Counted from the first letter of the stretch, positions 57,701 to 59,926 are shown. The stretch is 64,000 bases of DNA from Eledone cirrhosa (GCA_964016885.1 OZ024743.1:172855726-172919725), one strand, 5' to 3'. The notes: a model not told the origin generated them from the sequence alone. Program-made: numbers and translations.

Positions 57701-59926
57701 CTTGCTTATAATGAGCCATATCAGATGGACATATGATGATGATGAGTACAAGCACTGCAACACTAAATGTAAACAATGGTAAGTAACTAGAAGAGATAAC
57801 AATGTTTGAGAGAACTTTTCAGTCTGGCCTAACACGTGACAACCTCTCTAGTGTTGGTGCCACAATAAACTGTACACAGTACACTCTGTTAAGTATTAGT
57901 GTTGGTATCATGATAAAATGCACCTAGTACACTCTGTAAAATGGTAGTGCTGGTGCCACAATAAAATGCACTCAGTACACTCTGTAAGGTGGATGGGATT
58001 AGGAAAGGCATCTAACTATAGAAATGCCAAAAATGGAATGTATGAGCAAGACGTGATTCATTAACCTGTTTTGTCTATCCCAACTATGCCAGTGTGGAAA
58101 ATGGATGTATGATGGTGATGATGATATGCAACAGGTTTTCTTACAGTTTCTGCCTACCAAATAACCCAGGGTTATAAGAGAAGACACTTCTCCCAAAGTG
58201 CCATGCAGTAAGATTGAACAACTTAACCACACAGCCATGCTTGCACCAAACAATAAATAATATCAGTCATTACCTGTTTCTGTGAAATAGTCCTCAAAAT
58301 TTTCAAATCCATCTTCATCTACACGAATATTTTTCCCTTCAAAAATATTCTTTCGGGTATTTCTGCAATAAATATATCAAAAATAAAAAAAAAAGCATCA
58401 TTACATTTACTTGACTTATAAAACATTGGGAAATTTGAAATTTGGAAAATATAGTTGCCACAATGTAGATAACTATGATAATAGTTGATGACTATAACAG
58501 TTGAATAAATCAGGTAACATACCCCTACAGACAGAAAAAGTGATCAGAGGTGCTTTGTGGGGAATCAAACTAAGTATCTCATATATGCTGGGTGAGAGAT
58601 GCATGGTTTGATTCCCCACAGTCCACTTTTTTCCAAAGATACTTTATATGATTTATTCAAGTTTATCTATAGTTATCAGTATTGTGGTGATTATATTTTC
58701 AAAATTTCAAAGCATCATCAAGTTTAACAACAATGTTAAGATGTGTGAATGTCAAAGCATGGATGAGCTGAGAGTAAAGCGGAGTACAAGAAGAATCAGA
58801 TGTAGTGTGCAGGAGAGAAGACTACATTGGTATGCATATGTGATGTGTATGGATGATGATCGTTGGGTAACGAGATGCCAAGTGATCACAATGGAAGGAA
58901 GCTGTGGTAAAGGGAGACAAAGAAACACCTGGGCAGAGGTTGTGAGAGCCAAAGATCACTAAGATGACGAAAGAGGGATGCTATGCTAGCAAAAACATGT
59001 CTAAACCATGCAAGTGTGGAAAAACGAATGATTTATGGTCATAGACTTTTTTTAATCTAACCAGGGACTAGACCACCTCTTTTGTGCATGCTACAGTAAA
59101 ATGTGTGAAATGGTTGGCCAACAAACAAAGACACTATAGGGTAGCCAGAGACAAGACAAGCACTCTAGTACTGATGCTACAATAAATTGTACCCAGTACA
59201 CTCGGTAAATTTGTAGAAAGATGACCCCCCCCCCCCCCTGATTTCAGTGAGAAATAATTTTTTTCATTTTTTTTTGTATGTGCTATCAATAAACTTACCT
59301 CCAAATATGGTGCAAAGGACATTTTTTCATGGAAAAGAGAGGAAGGAGAGGGGTGGTCTCTCGGACTTTTCACACACACCCCATCACCGATTTCAGTGGG
59401 ACATAATCTCCCCCCCCCCCCCCTTTATTTTGTGCCTCTCCCTGTCACTGAGTTTCCTTTGCTATTTTTCCCTTGGTTTTTTCGTGTGCTACCAACTAAA
59501 CTTACTCCCAAACATACAACGAAGGACTTTTTGCCTAGAAAACGGAGGCTGAAGCATAAATCCTCAAACTGGCCCCACCCAGAGTTTTATTTATTCCCTA
59601 ACCCTAATATTGGGAGAGTGTGGGAGAAAAGTCTGAGGGTACCCCCACCCCTCCCTGTTTTCTGGAGGGAAAAAGTCCTTTACAGCATGTTCAGAGGCAA
59701 GATTAGTTGATAGCAAAAAAATGGGGGAAAAAATGGTAAAAATTGACCATTCAACAAAATAGTACAAAACTGATATAAGTACTAGCGTTCAATACTATTA
59801 TCTGAAAATCCTTATAAGCGGTGCCTCAGCATAGCTGCGGTCCAATAAAAGGAACCAGTCAAAAGAATTAGAACTAAAAGACACAAATACTTACATTCCA
59901 ATTTGATGTAAAGTGCCAACGTCCAT
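12716..59926 (-). CDS. CENPC: CENP-C homologue (inner kinetochore scaffold), 18 coding exons
   Basis: I assembled this gene by eye from GT-AG exons on the minus strand: 59895-59927, 58274-58362, 47378-47425, 45678-45760, 44569-44622, 43970-44316, 42700-42740, 35323-35372, 34246-34427, 32615-32695, 29469-29564, 28110-28208, 27436-27534, 26893-26982, 19109-19222, 15944-16116, 13499-13589 and 12716-12786. Phases agree at every junction except that exon 3 has one surplus base. With 47 nt there, the CDS is 1839 nt (612 aa); human CENP-C is 943 aa. Residues 1-45 resemble the Mif2/CENP-C N-terminal Mis12-complex motif (RK....VRVDE..ENFEDYF). Residues 502-612 match the C-terminal cupin that dimerises CENP-C. 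In the family, the protein links centromeric chromatin to the outer kinetochore. Residues 309-501 are an unusual tandem exon array. The canonical CENP-C motif was not seen. Introns are packed with transposons. The identity call is from family knowledge; expression is unproven. Confidence 0.83.
12830..12866. repeat. (GA)n and poly-G tract
   Basis: About ten GA repeats run into a run of G bases. It lies in CENPC intron 17. Confidence 0.9.
12867..13498 (-). other. CENPC intron 17, unique-looking part
   Basis: No transposon domain or exon was recognised. The region is AT-rich with scattered GA-rich stretches. Confidence 0.5.
13499..13589 (-). CDS. CENPC: CENPC exon 17, cupin core
   Basis: A 91-nt exon (phase 0 in, 1 out) between TTATTGTTCTAG and GTATGT. 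It encodes [18 protein letters not shown] then [12 protein letters not shown]. The [11 protein letters not shown] block matches human ILSTGDSFYVP, the most conserved strand-turn of the CENP-C cupin. This is the strongest single piece of evidence for the gene call. Confidence 0.88.
13760..15010 (-). repeat. Degenerate LINE/SINE 3'-tail repeats in CENPC intron 16
   Basis: Repeated phrases such as CATCATTTAACATC, GAGAGGTTGTTATG and CCAACCACTTTACA belong to the 3' tail family shared by LINE-A and the chimeric SINEs. They are strongly decayed. The block 13990-14337 inside is unrelated to the tail. Confidence 0.6.
13990..14337 (+). other. Unidentified insert with polyadenylation signal
   Basis: About 350 bp that breaks the tail repeat. 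It has a GC-rich part (GGGGCACCGTCCCTACACCG) and ends AATAATAAAAACTTTATC with AATAAA near its 3' end. It looks like the 3' end of a reverse-transcribed RNA, but I do not recognise the source. Confidence 0.4.
15541..15943. other. CENPC intron 16, no feature recognised
   Basis: AT-rich, no ORF of note, no repeat family recognised. Confidence 0.45.
15944..16116 (-). CDS. CENPC: CENPC exon 16, first half of cupin domain
   Basis: A 173-nt exon (phase 1 in, 0 out) between GGTTTCTGGCAG and GTGAGT. It encodes [19 protein letters not shown], a hydrophobic strand with CCC, then [20 protein letters not shown]. The human CENP-C cupin begins DLVRPQDTYQF, and family members have a G.LDLPPGGEKPLK turn; both features align here (V.AP.QTYKY and [13 protein letters not shown]). 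It is followed in phase by exon 17. Confidence 0.85.
16117..16817. other. CENPC intron 15 part, mostly featureless
   Basis: A short minus-strand open stretch lies at about 16190-16330. Decayed tail repeat is found at 16370-16500, with a small (AT)n. No exon fits the phase and splice rules here. Confidence 0.45.
16818..16876 (-). mobile_element. SINE 3' fragment
   Basis: TTGTTTCTACTTTTTGGCAC then AAGGCCAGCAATTATCCAGT matches the 3' part of the SINE at 9417-9604; the head is missing. Confidence 0.7.
16965..17820 (-). mobile_element. Penelope-like element C-terminal fragment
   Basis: The minus strand reads in broken frames [13 protein letters not shown] (17620-17814), [14 protein letters not shown] (about 17530-17580), a Cys-rich SCSCKK, and then [20 protein letters not shown] with KKVWQLKKK...ISWKVIERS and SEKFRILQG (16965-17378). 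This order matches the end of Penelope-like retroelements, where a GIY-YIG endonuclease follows the reverse transcriptase. RYVG stands where the YIG motif is expected. Decayed, inserted in CENPC intron 15 in sense orientation. Confidence 0.72.
17824..18038. mobile_element. TTAA-flanked MITE (piggyBac type), copy 1
   Basis: It has inverted ends TTAACCCTTTAGCATT and AATGCTAAAGGGTTAA, with TTAA at both borders. GGCCGGTTATGGCCGATTTG and CTGGCCGGATACAGCCG occur near the right end. It is about 215 bp and has no ORF. A related copy sits at 53239-53451. Confidence 0.85.
18039..18310 (-). mobile_element. LINE-B C-terminal and tail fragment
   Basis: The minus strand encodes [19 protein letters not shown] and [18 protein letters not shown], then the tail CACCCTTGCAAGCAGGGAAA and a CAT/GAT repeat. 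It is the extreme 3' end of LINE-B (compare 57200-57478). Confidence 0.85.
18645..19085 (+). mobile_element. LINE endonuclease fragment with nested 43-bp insert
   Basis: The plus strand has [15 protein letters not shown] and then, after 18939, TIISTY.PQSGK and DLIIMM-like segments of the AP-type endonuclease. A short LINE-B tail piece (18897-18939) interrupts it. Confidence 0.65.
18897..18939 (+). mobile_element. Ultra-short LINE-B 3'-end insertion
   Basis: Only the last 43 bases of the LINE-B tail are present (CCCACCCTTGCAAGCAGG through GATGATG). They are flanked by AATCAT at 18891-18896 and 18940-18945, so it looks like an extremely 5'-truncated retrotransposition. Confidence 0.65.
19109..19222 (-). 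CDS. CENPC: CENPC exon 15, array unit 6 (LINE-like insert)
   Basis: A 114-nt phase 1-1 exon between TTTCCTCAG and GTAAGT. It encodes [20 protein letters not shown] then [18 protein letters not shown]. The QHKKKHAL part is the array core. The [12 protein letters not shown] part (19168-19201) matches a LINE copy at 26387-26420 at 30 of 34 bases. It is the longest unit and the last one before the cupin. Confidence 0.72.
19335..19510 (-). mobile_element. LINE reverse transcriptase scrap
   Basis: The plus-strand text (GATGGACACCTACCTGCATA, AAATTCCTAAATTTGCTG) is a diverged antisense copy of the LINE-A reverse transcriptase segment seen at 7270-7340. Confidence 0.5.
20192..20556 (-). repeat. Gypsy 2 3' LTR
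   Basis: A 365-bp LTR starting TGTAGCAGTAATATG on the minus strand. The polypurine tract candidate GCAGGGGGTGA lies directly inside the element (20557-20567). Confidence 0.94.
20807..21130 (-). pseudogene. Gypsy 2 integrase C-terminal tail
   Basis: It has [20 protein letters not shown] then [13 protein letters not shown], the usual end of this integrase type. A Thr/Pro/His-rich tail of about 50 residues finishes it. Confidence 0.85.
21054..21995 (-). pseudogene. Gypsy 2 integrase domain
   Basis: An ORF of 313 codons. It has H.C-type zinc-binding (CLSCQKSK), [26 protein letters not shown] and [15 protein letters not shown], so the D, D, E triad is present. The N-terminal part of the domain lies in another frame. 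The C-terminal tail continues in the frame at 20807-21130. Confidence 0.92.
22002..22532 (-). pseudogene. Gypsy 2 RNase H domain
   Basis: It has [45 protein letters not shown] and DALSRLP, a well-kept RNase H core with the catalytic Asp and Glu positions visible. Confidence 0.9.
22471..22791 (-). pseudogene. Gypsy 2 reverse transcriptase thumb fragment
   Basis: It continues the pol reading with [17 protein letters not shown] and [18 protein letters not shown] frame change near 22500 separates it from the RNase H. Confidence 0.88.
22832..23896 (-). pseudogene. Gypsy 2 protease and reverse transcriptase ORF
   Basis: An ORF of 354 codons. The protease has [13 protein letters not shown] and [11 protein letters not shown]. 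The reverse transcriptase follows with [42 protein letters not shown] and [10 protein letters not shown] (catalytic YIDD). The frame is lost after [13 protein letters not shown] near 22870, so the thumb is in another frame. Confidence 0.92.
23914..24672 (-). pseudogene. Gypsy 2 gag-like ORF
   Basis: An ORF of 252 codons starting [16 protein letters not shown]. It has a capsid-like region ([37 protein letters not shown]) and a basic Ser/Arg-Pro stretch ([16 protein letters not shown]). Its Cys-rich end is incomplete. It starts 130 bases inside a low-complexity leader. Confidence 0.88.
24680..25110 (-). other. Gypsy 2 leader, AT-rich
   Basis: Between the 5' LTR and gag there are several T/A homopolymer runs (24755-24765, 24906-24930, 25024-25035). 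No ORF was seen. Confidence 0.5.
25113..25486 (-). repeat. Gypsy 2 5' LTR and primer-binding site
   Basis: A 374-bp LTR; it carries AAGGATATA that the 3' LTR lacks. Inside the element follow AA and TGGTGAGGCCGATGTGATTC, a likely tRNA primer-binding site. Confidence 0.93.
26461..26892. other. CENPC intron 14, no feature recognised
   Basis: AT-rich sequence next to exon 14; no ORF or repeat family seen. Confidence 0.45.
26893..26982 (-). CDS. CENPC: CENPC exon 14, array unit 5
   Basis: A 90-nt phase 1-1 exon encoding [18 protein letters not shown] then [12 protein letters not shown]. It has acceptor TTTCCTTCAG and donor GTAAGA. PSPSKK looks like a proline-directed Ser/Thr kinase site; that is inference only. 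Confidence 0.75.
27307..27980. repeat. Tandem segmental duplication, copy 1 (carries exon 13)
   Basis: This 674-bp unit starts CCTATGTGTCAT and ends GATGAAACACA, and is directly followed by a second copy. It holds exon 13 with flanking intron. It contains a 30-bp stretch near 27853-27884 that copy 2 lacks. Confidence 0.95.
27436..27534 (-). CDS. CENPC: CENPC exon 13, array unit 4 (duplicate of exon 12)
   Basis: A 99-nt phase 1-1 exon identical to exon 12, with the same acceptor (CTTTCCTTCAG) and donor (GTAAGT). Skipping either copy would leave the frame intact. Confidence 0.72.
27981..28624. repeat. Tandem segmental duplication, copy 2 (carries exon 12)
   Basis: The second copy is 644 bp. 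I count about five substitutions against copy 1, plus one 30-bp deletion. The deletion lies between two CAAG words, which suggests microhomology-mediated loss. Identity of about 99% outside the deletion points to a very recent event, or to two haplotypes collapsed in tandem by the assembler. Confidence 0.95.
28110..28208 (-). CDS. CENPC: CENPC exon 12, array unit 3 (duplicate of exon 13)
   Basis: A 99-nt phase 1-1 exon encoding [18 protein letters not shown] then [15 protein letters not shown]. Its sequence is identical to exon 13. It lies in the distal copy of the tandem duplication, so the protein carries the same 33-residue unit twice if both copies are real and both are spliced. Confidence 0.72.
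28695..29075 (+). mobile_element. LINE fragment with PHD-like finger remnant
   Basis: Plus-strand sequence encodes [12 protein letters not shown] then, further on, [17 protein letters not shown], matching the part of LINE-A/B downstream of the reverse transcriptase. Internal stops are common. Confidence 0.7.
29080..29440 (-). repeat. LINE/SINE 3'-tail repeat
   Basis: It starts ATCATCATCATTTAACATCC and continues with the tail phrases (GCTAGCAAGT, CTGGATGCTCTTCCTAC, AACCACTTTAC). Decayed. Confidence 0.65.
29469..29564 (-). CDS. CENPC: CENPC exon 11, array unit 2
   Basis: A 96-nt phase 1-1 exon encoding [18 protein letters not shown] then [14 protein letters not shown]. It has acceptor TTTCTTGCAG and donor GTAAGC. 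It shares the Q.KSS.L.HKK core and the C-terminal K(C)xLK ending with the other units. Confidence 0.75.
29765..30270 (+). mobile_element. LINE-B C-terminal fragment
   Basis: The sequence matches [18 protein letters not shown] and [17 protein letters not shown] in broken frames, then a GATGATGA end. It is a relative of 57000-57475. Confidence 0.75.
30640..31270 (-). pseudogene. piggyBac-like transposase fossil
   Basis: On the minus strand, in broken frames, I read [71 protein letters not shown] and [11 protein letters not shown] Cys-rich end follows ([18 protein letters not shown]). The order and spacing match piggyBac/PGBD transposases: LSIDEAMIAFKGR, KP.KRGIKVW, DNFFTS, DGTYACGT, QKGNLVA and a C-terminal Cys finger. 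Stops interrupt it at several places, so it is dead. It sits in CENPC intron 10, in sense orientation. Confidence 0.8.
31440..32607 (+). mobile_element. LINE-B copy, internally deleted
   Basis: Plus-strand frames give [31 protein letters not shown], then [19 protein letters not shown] with reverse transcriptase motif A, and [11 protein letters not shown]. The 3' part after the reverse transcriptase is deleted and it ends AAAATGATGATGA, like the LINE-B tail. Confidence 0.8.
32615..32695 (-). CDS. CENPC: CENPC exon 10, array unit 1
   Basis: An 81-nt phase 1-1 exon between CTTTCCTTCAG and GTAAGT. It encodes [17 protein letters not shown] then PQISKCAFK. It is the shortest array unit and lacks the SP.KK step near the end. 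The acceptor context (GAAAGAATTT..CCTTCAG) is shared by exons 12 to 15, so duplication included intron edges. Confidence 0.75.
32785..33010 (-). repeat. LINE/SINE 3'-tail repeat
   Basis: It starts ATCATCATCATCATTTTACA and continues CCATGCCAGCATGGGTTGGA and CAACTAACCACTTTA, tail type of LINE-A. Confidence 0.7.
33011..33715. other. CENPC intron 9, mostly unassigned
   Basis: A small inverted pair lies around 33310-33370 (TTGGTTGCTATTTCTAGCAACC). No exon fits here. Confidence 0.4.
33716..33985 (-). repeat. Decayed 3'-tail repeat
   Basis: It has AATCATCATCATATTAAATC, TTTGGCATGGTTTCTATAGC and CACCAACCACTTTACTGA, diverged tail sequence. Confidence 0.6.
34246..34427 (-). CDS. CENPC: CENPC exon 9
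   Basis: This 182-nt exon (phase 2 in, 1 out) is open throughout. It encodes [20 protein letters not shown], then [20 protein letters not shown] and an acidic-basic end finishing AEKYK. It has more hydrophobic residues than its neighbours, so it may form a short folded or partner-binding segment. It immediately precedes the tandem exon array. No family match was recognised for this part. Confidence 0.7.
34505..35205 (-). mobile_element. LINE-B reverse transcriptase fragment
   Basis: Antisense text covers EVVYSFYY, the post-RT region, then YADD-region sequence (CTTATAGCTGAATGCATT on minus), motif A and the FGF.PG block up to 35205 where it stops. It lies between CENPC exons 8 and 9, in sense orientation with the gene. 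Confidence 0.78.
35323..35372 (-). CDS. CENPC: CENPC exon 8
   Basis: This 50-nt exon (phase 0 in, 2 out) lies between CTGGAAACAG and GTAACT. It encodes [16 protein letters not shown], a basic segment. It is separated from exon 7 by a 7.3-kb intron full of LINE copies, so undetected exons there cannot be excluded, provided they keep the phase. Confidence 0.6.
35430..36668 (-). mobile_element. LINE-A copy 2 (3' half)
   Basis: The tail from 35432 (six or more CAT repeats, then TTAGCATCTATTTTTCCATG) is followed by the C-terminal domain ([40 protein letters not shown]) and [17 protein letters not shown]. Within the tail a block containing GTGTGGGCTGGGTGCTTTTT is repeated about four times (35590-35800). 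Confidence 0.88.
36670..36770. repeat. (CT)n/(GA)n palindrome with poly-G runs
   Basis: A run of CT repeats meets a run of GA repeats around CTCGAG at 36706, then two poly-G runs separated by GAGTGAGAGAGA. The CT and GA halves can pair with each other. Confidence 0.92.
37100..37640 (+). mobile_element. LINE-B C-terminal fragment
   Basis: Plus-strand matches include [39 protein letters not shown] and a [24 protein letters not shown] end, then a GATGATGA tail. Frames are broken. Confidence 0.8.
37658..38265 (+). mobile_element. Chimeric SINE: tRNA-like head with LINE-A tail
   Basis: The head has an A-box-like TGGCTTAGTGGTTAGAGCAC and a B-box-like GTGAGTTCAATTCTC. The rest from about 38020 (AAAAAGCACCCAG, TGGCATTAGGAAATGCATCC, TGTTAGCATGGAAAATGGAC) is the 3' tail of LINE-A as seen at 41850-42060. 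It ends with GATGATATATA. Confidence 0.82.
38266..38688. other. Unassigned, possible LINE-A 5' UTR
   Basis: It lies immediately upstream of the LINE-A ORF start in the same orientation. No ORF and no repeat recognised. Confidence 0.4.
38689..42062 (+). mobile_element. LINE-A copy 3, near full length
   Basis: It covers the start ([19 protein letters not shown]), the endonuclease ([19 protein letters not shown] at 38969-39526, [12 protein letters not shown]), a basic linker ([20 protein letters not shown]), reverse transcriptase ([48 protein letters not shown] at 40420-40818), a PHD-like finger (40870-41030), the C-terminal domain (41099-41632) and the tail ending GATGATGATG at 42062. Several frameshifts and stops break it. 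Inserted in CENPC intron 7, antisense to the gene. Confidence 0.93.
42065..42440. mobile_element. Foldback element (376 bp)
   Basis: The ends GGCTGATATAAATGTAATC and its counterpart GATTACATTTATTGTATTCA start a near-perfect inverted repeat of about 155 bp per arm, with a loop of about 60 bases (CTTCATCAGTGCAGTTCACT). It has no ORF. It lies directly after the LINE-A tail. Confidence 0.9.
42700..42740 (-). CDS. CENPC: CENPC exon 7 (micro-exon)
   Basis: This 41-nt exon (phase 1 in, 0 out) has acceptor TTGTTTTCAG and donor GTAAGT. It reads [14 protein letters not shown]. It is short and low in complexity, but the phases on both sides match. Confidence 0.6.
43310..43570 (-). mobile_element. LINE C-terminal scrap
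   Basis: The minus strand encodes a short piece resembling the end of LINE proteins ([19 protein letters not shown]). It has no tail. Confidence 0.45.
43800..43965. repeat. GA-rich simple repeat
   Basis: Imperfect GAGAGTGAGA repeats lie directly 3' of CENPC exon 6 (in intron 6). Confidence 0.85.
43970..44316 (-). CDS. CENPC: CENPC exon 6 (largest exon, disordered charged region)
   Basis: This 347-nt exon lies between TTGTATTGTAG and GTATTG, phase 2 in and 1 out, and is open throughout. It encodes about 115 residues: [20 protein letters not shown], an acidic SEDSDHEGG, a Ser-rich stretch ([11 protein letters not shown]), [18 protein letters not shown] and then a Pro/Glu-rich tail. RGMKS occurs twice (about residues 112 and 160), so there is a weak internal repeat. 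RRLNRR is the nearest thing to a CENP-C-motif-like basic patch, but the P..YW part is absent. Downstream of the donor lies a GA-rich simple repeat (43800-43960). Confidence 0.78.
44420..44535 (-). mobile_element. tRNA-derived SINE (head and start of body)
   Basis: The minus strand has GGTTTTGCCATGTGGTTAAG then GATTCAGTCCTACAGCCTGG then CAAGTGTCTTCTGCTATTG. These are the blocks of the classical cephalopod SINE with GGCACC..GGGCAAGTGTCTTC. Confidence 0.75.
44569..44622 (-). CDS. CENPC: CENPC exon 5
   Basis: This 54-nt exon (phase 2-2) lies between TTTTCATTGCAG and GTAAGT. It encodes [18 protein letters not shown], a Ser/acidic linker. Its out-phase matches the long open frame of exon 6. Confidence 0.68.
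44745..44960 (-). mobile_element. SINE cluster, member 1
   Basis: It has the same body and head as the SINE at 9417-9604 (TAAAGTACCAGTAATGCACT, GAGTTCAAATTCCACCGAAG on minus). First of four copies in the same orientation. Confidence 0.85.
44965..45152 (-). mobile_element. SINE cluster, member 2
   Basis: Complete from TAGAAACAATTATT (3') to ATTGGCAGTATCGG (head). It keeps the B-box-like GAGTTCAAATCCCGCCGAGG. Confidence 0.88.
45153..45344 (-). mobile_element. SINE cluster, member 3
   Basis: The most diverged copy; GGGAAAGGGAGAGTCGATTA lies inside its body, and its head ends at ...GCACGTTGTCTGATGC. Confidence 0.8.
45345..45545 (-). mobile_element. SINE cluster, member 4
   Basis: Close to members 1 and 2, with the head at 45500-45545 (GCGGGGGATTGGCAGTATCG on minus). 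Confidence 0.86.
45678..45760 (-). CDS. CENPC: CENPC exon 4
   Basis: This 83-nt exon lies between TTTATTTCAG and GTATAT, phase 0 in and 2 out. In that frame it reads [15 protein letters not shown] and continues to a basic PSRKR junction with exon 5. A second frame is also open, but only this one joins exons 5 and 6 in frame. No domain was recognised; it looks like a disordered linker. Confidence 0.62.
45855..46110 (+). mobile_element. SINE with two tRNA-like modules
   Basis: GGCAGAGTCATTAGAGTGTA and TTGAATTCAAATCTTAC form one head. A second (CTGATCAGGCTCTGTAC, then TTCAAATCCCGCC) follows about 140 bases later. It may be two SINEs fused. Confidence 0.55.
46111..46790. other. CENPC intron 3 part, no gene recognised
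   Basis: AT-rich with a short (TA)n at 46488-46503. No exon or TE domain recognised. Confidence 0.45.
46795..47110 (-). mobile_element. LINE C-terminal fragment (third family)
   Basis: The minus strand encodes [20 protein letters not shown] and [24 protein letters not shown]......RL....MR is the usual end of AP-type LINEs, but this copy is unlike LINE-A or LINE-B. Confidence 0.7.
47378..47425 (-). CDS. CENPC: CENPC exon 3 (frame broken by one base in this window)
   Basis: The acceptor CATTTACAG and donor GTAAGA are good. As printed the exon is 48 nt, and no reading frame is open across all of it: in the frame set by exon 2 it reads TDESDIEI and then TGA. Removing one base from the AAATTT run (about 47399-47404) would give a 47-nt acidic exon whose phases (1 in, 0 out) fit both neighbours exactly. 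Possible explanations are a homopolymer assembly error, a real frameshift allele, or another exon elsewhere that takes its place. Confidence 0.5.
47515..47765 (-). mobile_element. LINE reverse transcriptase fragment
   Basis: On the minus strand: [33 protein letters not shown] and [10 protein letters not shown], from the start of the LINE-A/B reverse transcriptase. Confidence 0.8.
47940..48655 (+). mobile_element. LINE endonuclease fragment
   Basis: Plus strand: [30 protein letters not shown], then [13 protein letters not shown] (the S.IDY motif of AP endonucleases), and a W.NS.VDRAI block at 48600. An internal deletion removes the GD.NGH part. Confidence 0.75.
48660..49425 (+). mobile_element. 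Fragment of an uncharacterised WDGK-type transposon-like gene
   Basis: Plus-strand frames give KKLYKEYQG and [14 protein letters not shown], then an ORF (48933-49232) with [35 protein letters not shown] and a Ser-rich stretch. After its stop follow [18 protein letters not shown] and [12 protein letters not shown] associate the combination (AGVD.EHV, Ser run, then S..R.R...R, then WDGK) with a family of repeated uncharacterised proteins in marine invertebrates that look like transposon products. That link is from memory, so treat it as a hypothesis. The frame is broken after 49232. Confidence 0.45.
48741..48876. repeat. 68-bp tandem duplication
   Basis: ACAACTGCACTCCAATCAAG through GTATCAAGGACAAAAA is present twice, 68 bases apart, nearly identical. 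It lies in the upstream part of the WDGK-type fragment. Confidence 0.9.
49410..50345 (-). mobile_element. LINE copy (linker and start of reverse transcriptase)
   Basis: Antisense text holds the FGFIPGK-type block (CAAACTGCATCTCATCTTGG), the [16 protein letters not shown] block at 49700-49760, the WKCHYE block at 49870 and parts of the endonuclease near 50140-50200. All frames are broken. Confidence 0.75.
50707..50961 (+). CDS. Uncharacterised short ORF / candidate terminal exon
   Basis: An open stretch that starts after CTTTCACTCCTAG (a good acceptor context). It encodes [20 protein letters not shown] then [19 protein letters not shown], and ends FRIAK with a stop at 50959-50961. Composition looks protein-like rather than random, but I do not recognise it. 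The final FRIAK resembles LINE-A's VFRIA(R/K)QC, so it may be an old LINE remnant. It lies in CENPC intron 2 on the opposite strand. Confidence 0.3.
   Translation: MLSLLVGSSETGKNQSVDVKINISKMLRPNIAFRKQEDIMVVCEDVLLRSMKCMQGELHHYVERKEQFLLRKNQETNIIFRIAK
51045..51205. repeat. (TA)/(CA)-rich microsatellite
   Basis: Imperfect TATATACACATACA repeats. Confidence 0.9.
51212..51520 (+). repeat. Degenerate tandem repeats, possible LINE 5' UTR
   Basis: CGTCTATGGAGCTCGTTCAT (51212), TGTCTGTGTAGCTCATTCAT (51339) and CGTCTATGGAGCTTGTTTAT (51421) each begin a T-rich unit with TTATTTATTAATTACTTTC in the first two. They lie just upstream of a LINE-A ORF in the same orientation. Confidence 0.7.
51640..54560 (+). 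mobile_element. LINE-A copy 4, interrupted by a MITE
   Basis: The 5' part (TSELVP.. at 51840) is joined by a deletion to the linker (RRKTWKLKDKF). The reverse transcriptase region ([49 protein letters not shown], 52450-52980) and later pieces follow. A TTAA MITE splits it at 53239-53451. The C-terminal domain is badly decayed, and the tail ends GATGATGATG at 54560. Confidence 0.9.
53239..53451. mobile_element. TTAA-flanked MITE (piggyBac type), copy 2, inside LINE-A
   Basis: It starts TTAACCCGGCATTTAAACCG and ends GTGAATGCTAAAGGATTAA. The LINE reads CTAAAGGTC before it and AGTTGACTTGTCAAAG after it. Keeping one TTAA restores the LINE sequence seen in other copies (AAAGGCTTAAAAGTTAACTT), which proves a precise TTAA insertion. 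Confidence 0.9.
54570..55160 (-). mobile_element. Penelope-like element fragment 2
   Basis: The minus strand has [39 protein letters not shown] and [21 protein letters not shown], a Cys-rich NCNC and the later Cys/His motif are the C-terminal blocks of Penelope-like elements. Frames are broken. It ends where LINE-B begins. Confidence 0.7.
55166..57478 (+). mobile_element. LINE-B copy 1 (best LINE-B)
   Basis: It covers the linker ([40 protein letters not shown]), reverse transcriptase ([66 protein letters not shown]), a degraded PHD-like finger (56650-56800), C-terminal domain ([20 protein letters not shown] at 56840, [16 protein letters not shown]) and the tail CACCCTTGCAATCAGGGAAA then GATGATGATG at 57475. 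The endonuclease is missing. Frameshifts and stops are present, e.g. at 55631 and 56251. It lies in CENPC intron 2, antisense to the gene. Confidence 0.9.
57600..58125 (+). repeat. LINE/SINE 3'-tail repeats
   Basis: Phrases such as AGTACACTCTGTAAAATGGT, GGTGCCACAATAAAATGCAC and GATTAGGAAAGGCATCTAAC recur three times before a GATGATGATG end at 58122. Decayed tail-type sequence. Confidence 0.65.
58130..58250 (-). mobile_element. tRNA-derived SINE
   Basis: The minus strand starts TTTGGTGCAAGCATGGCTGT, then GTGGTTAAGTTGTTCAATC, CATGGCACTTTGGGAGAAGT and TTTGGTAGGCAGAAACTG. This is the classical cephalopod SINE, ending 24 bases before CENPC exon 2's donor. Confidence 0.85.
58274..58362 (-). CDS. 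CENPC: CENPC exon 2, Mis12-complex-binding-like motif
   Basis: The acceptor TTTATTGCAG and donor GTAATG flank 89 nt (phase 2 in, 1 out). The exon encodes [17 protein letters not shown] followed by [12 protein letters not shown]. An Arg-Lys pair, then VRVDE and an aromatic-acidic ENFEDYF, resembles the N-terminal segment of yeast Mif2 (SRKTGIDVK, then DEYSMENIDDFF), which contacts the Mis12/MIND complex. This is the main N-terminal evidence for the CENPC call. Confidence 0.8.
58735..59035 (+). mobile_element. LINE-B C-terminal fragment
   Basis: It encodes [40 protein letters not shown] and [13 protein letters not shown], then a CATGCAAGTGTGGAAAAACG tail. It lies in CENPC intron 1. Confidence 0.82.
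59219..59700. repeat. C-rich degenerate duplication
   Basis: Two diverged units each pair a C homopolymer with CTGATTTCAGTG-like text, TGTGCTATCAATAAACTTAC or GTGCTACCAACTAAACTTAC, and CAAAGGAC or GAAGGAC. Runs of 13-15 C occur at 59226 and 59411. Unknown origin, in CENPC intron 1. Confidence 0.6.

Noticed and set aside
58648..58962. A 104-codon plus-strand ORF
   Set aside because: Its useful part is the C-terminus of LINE-B, not a host gene.
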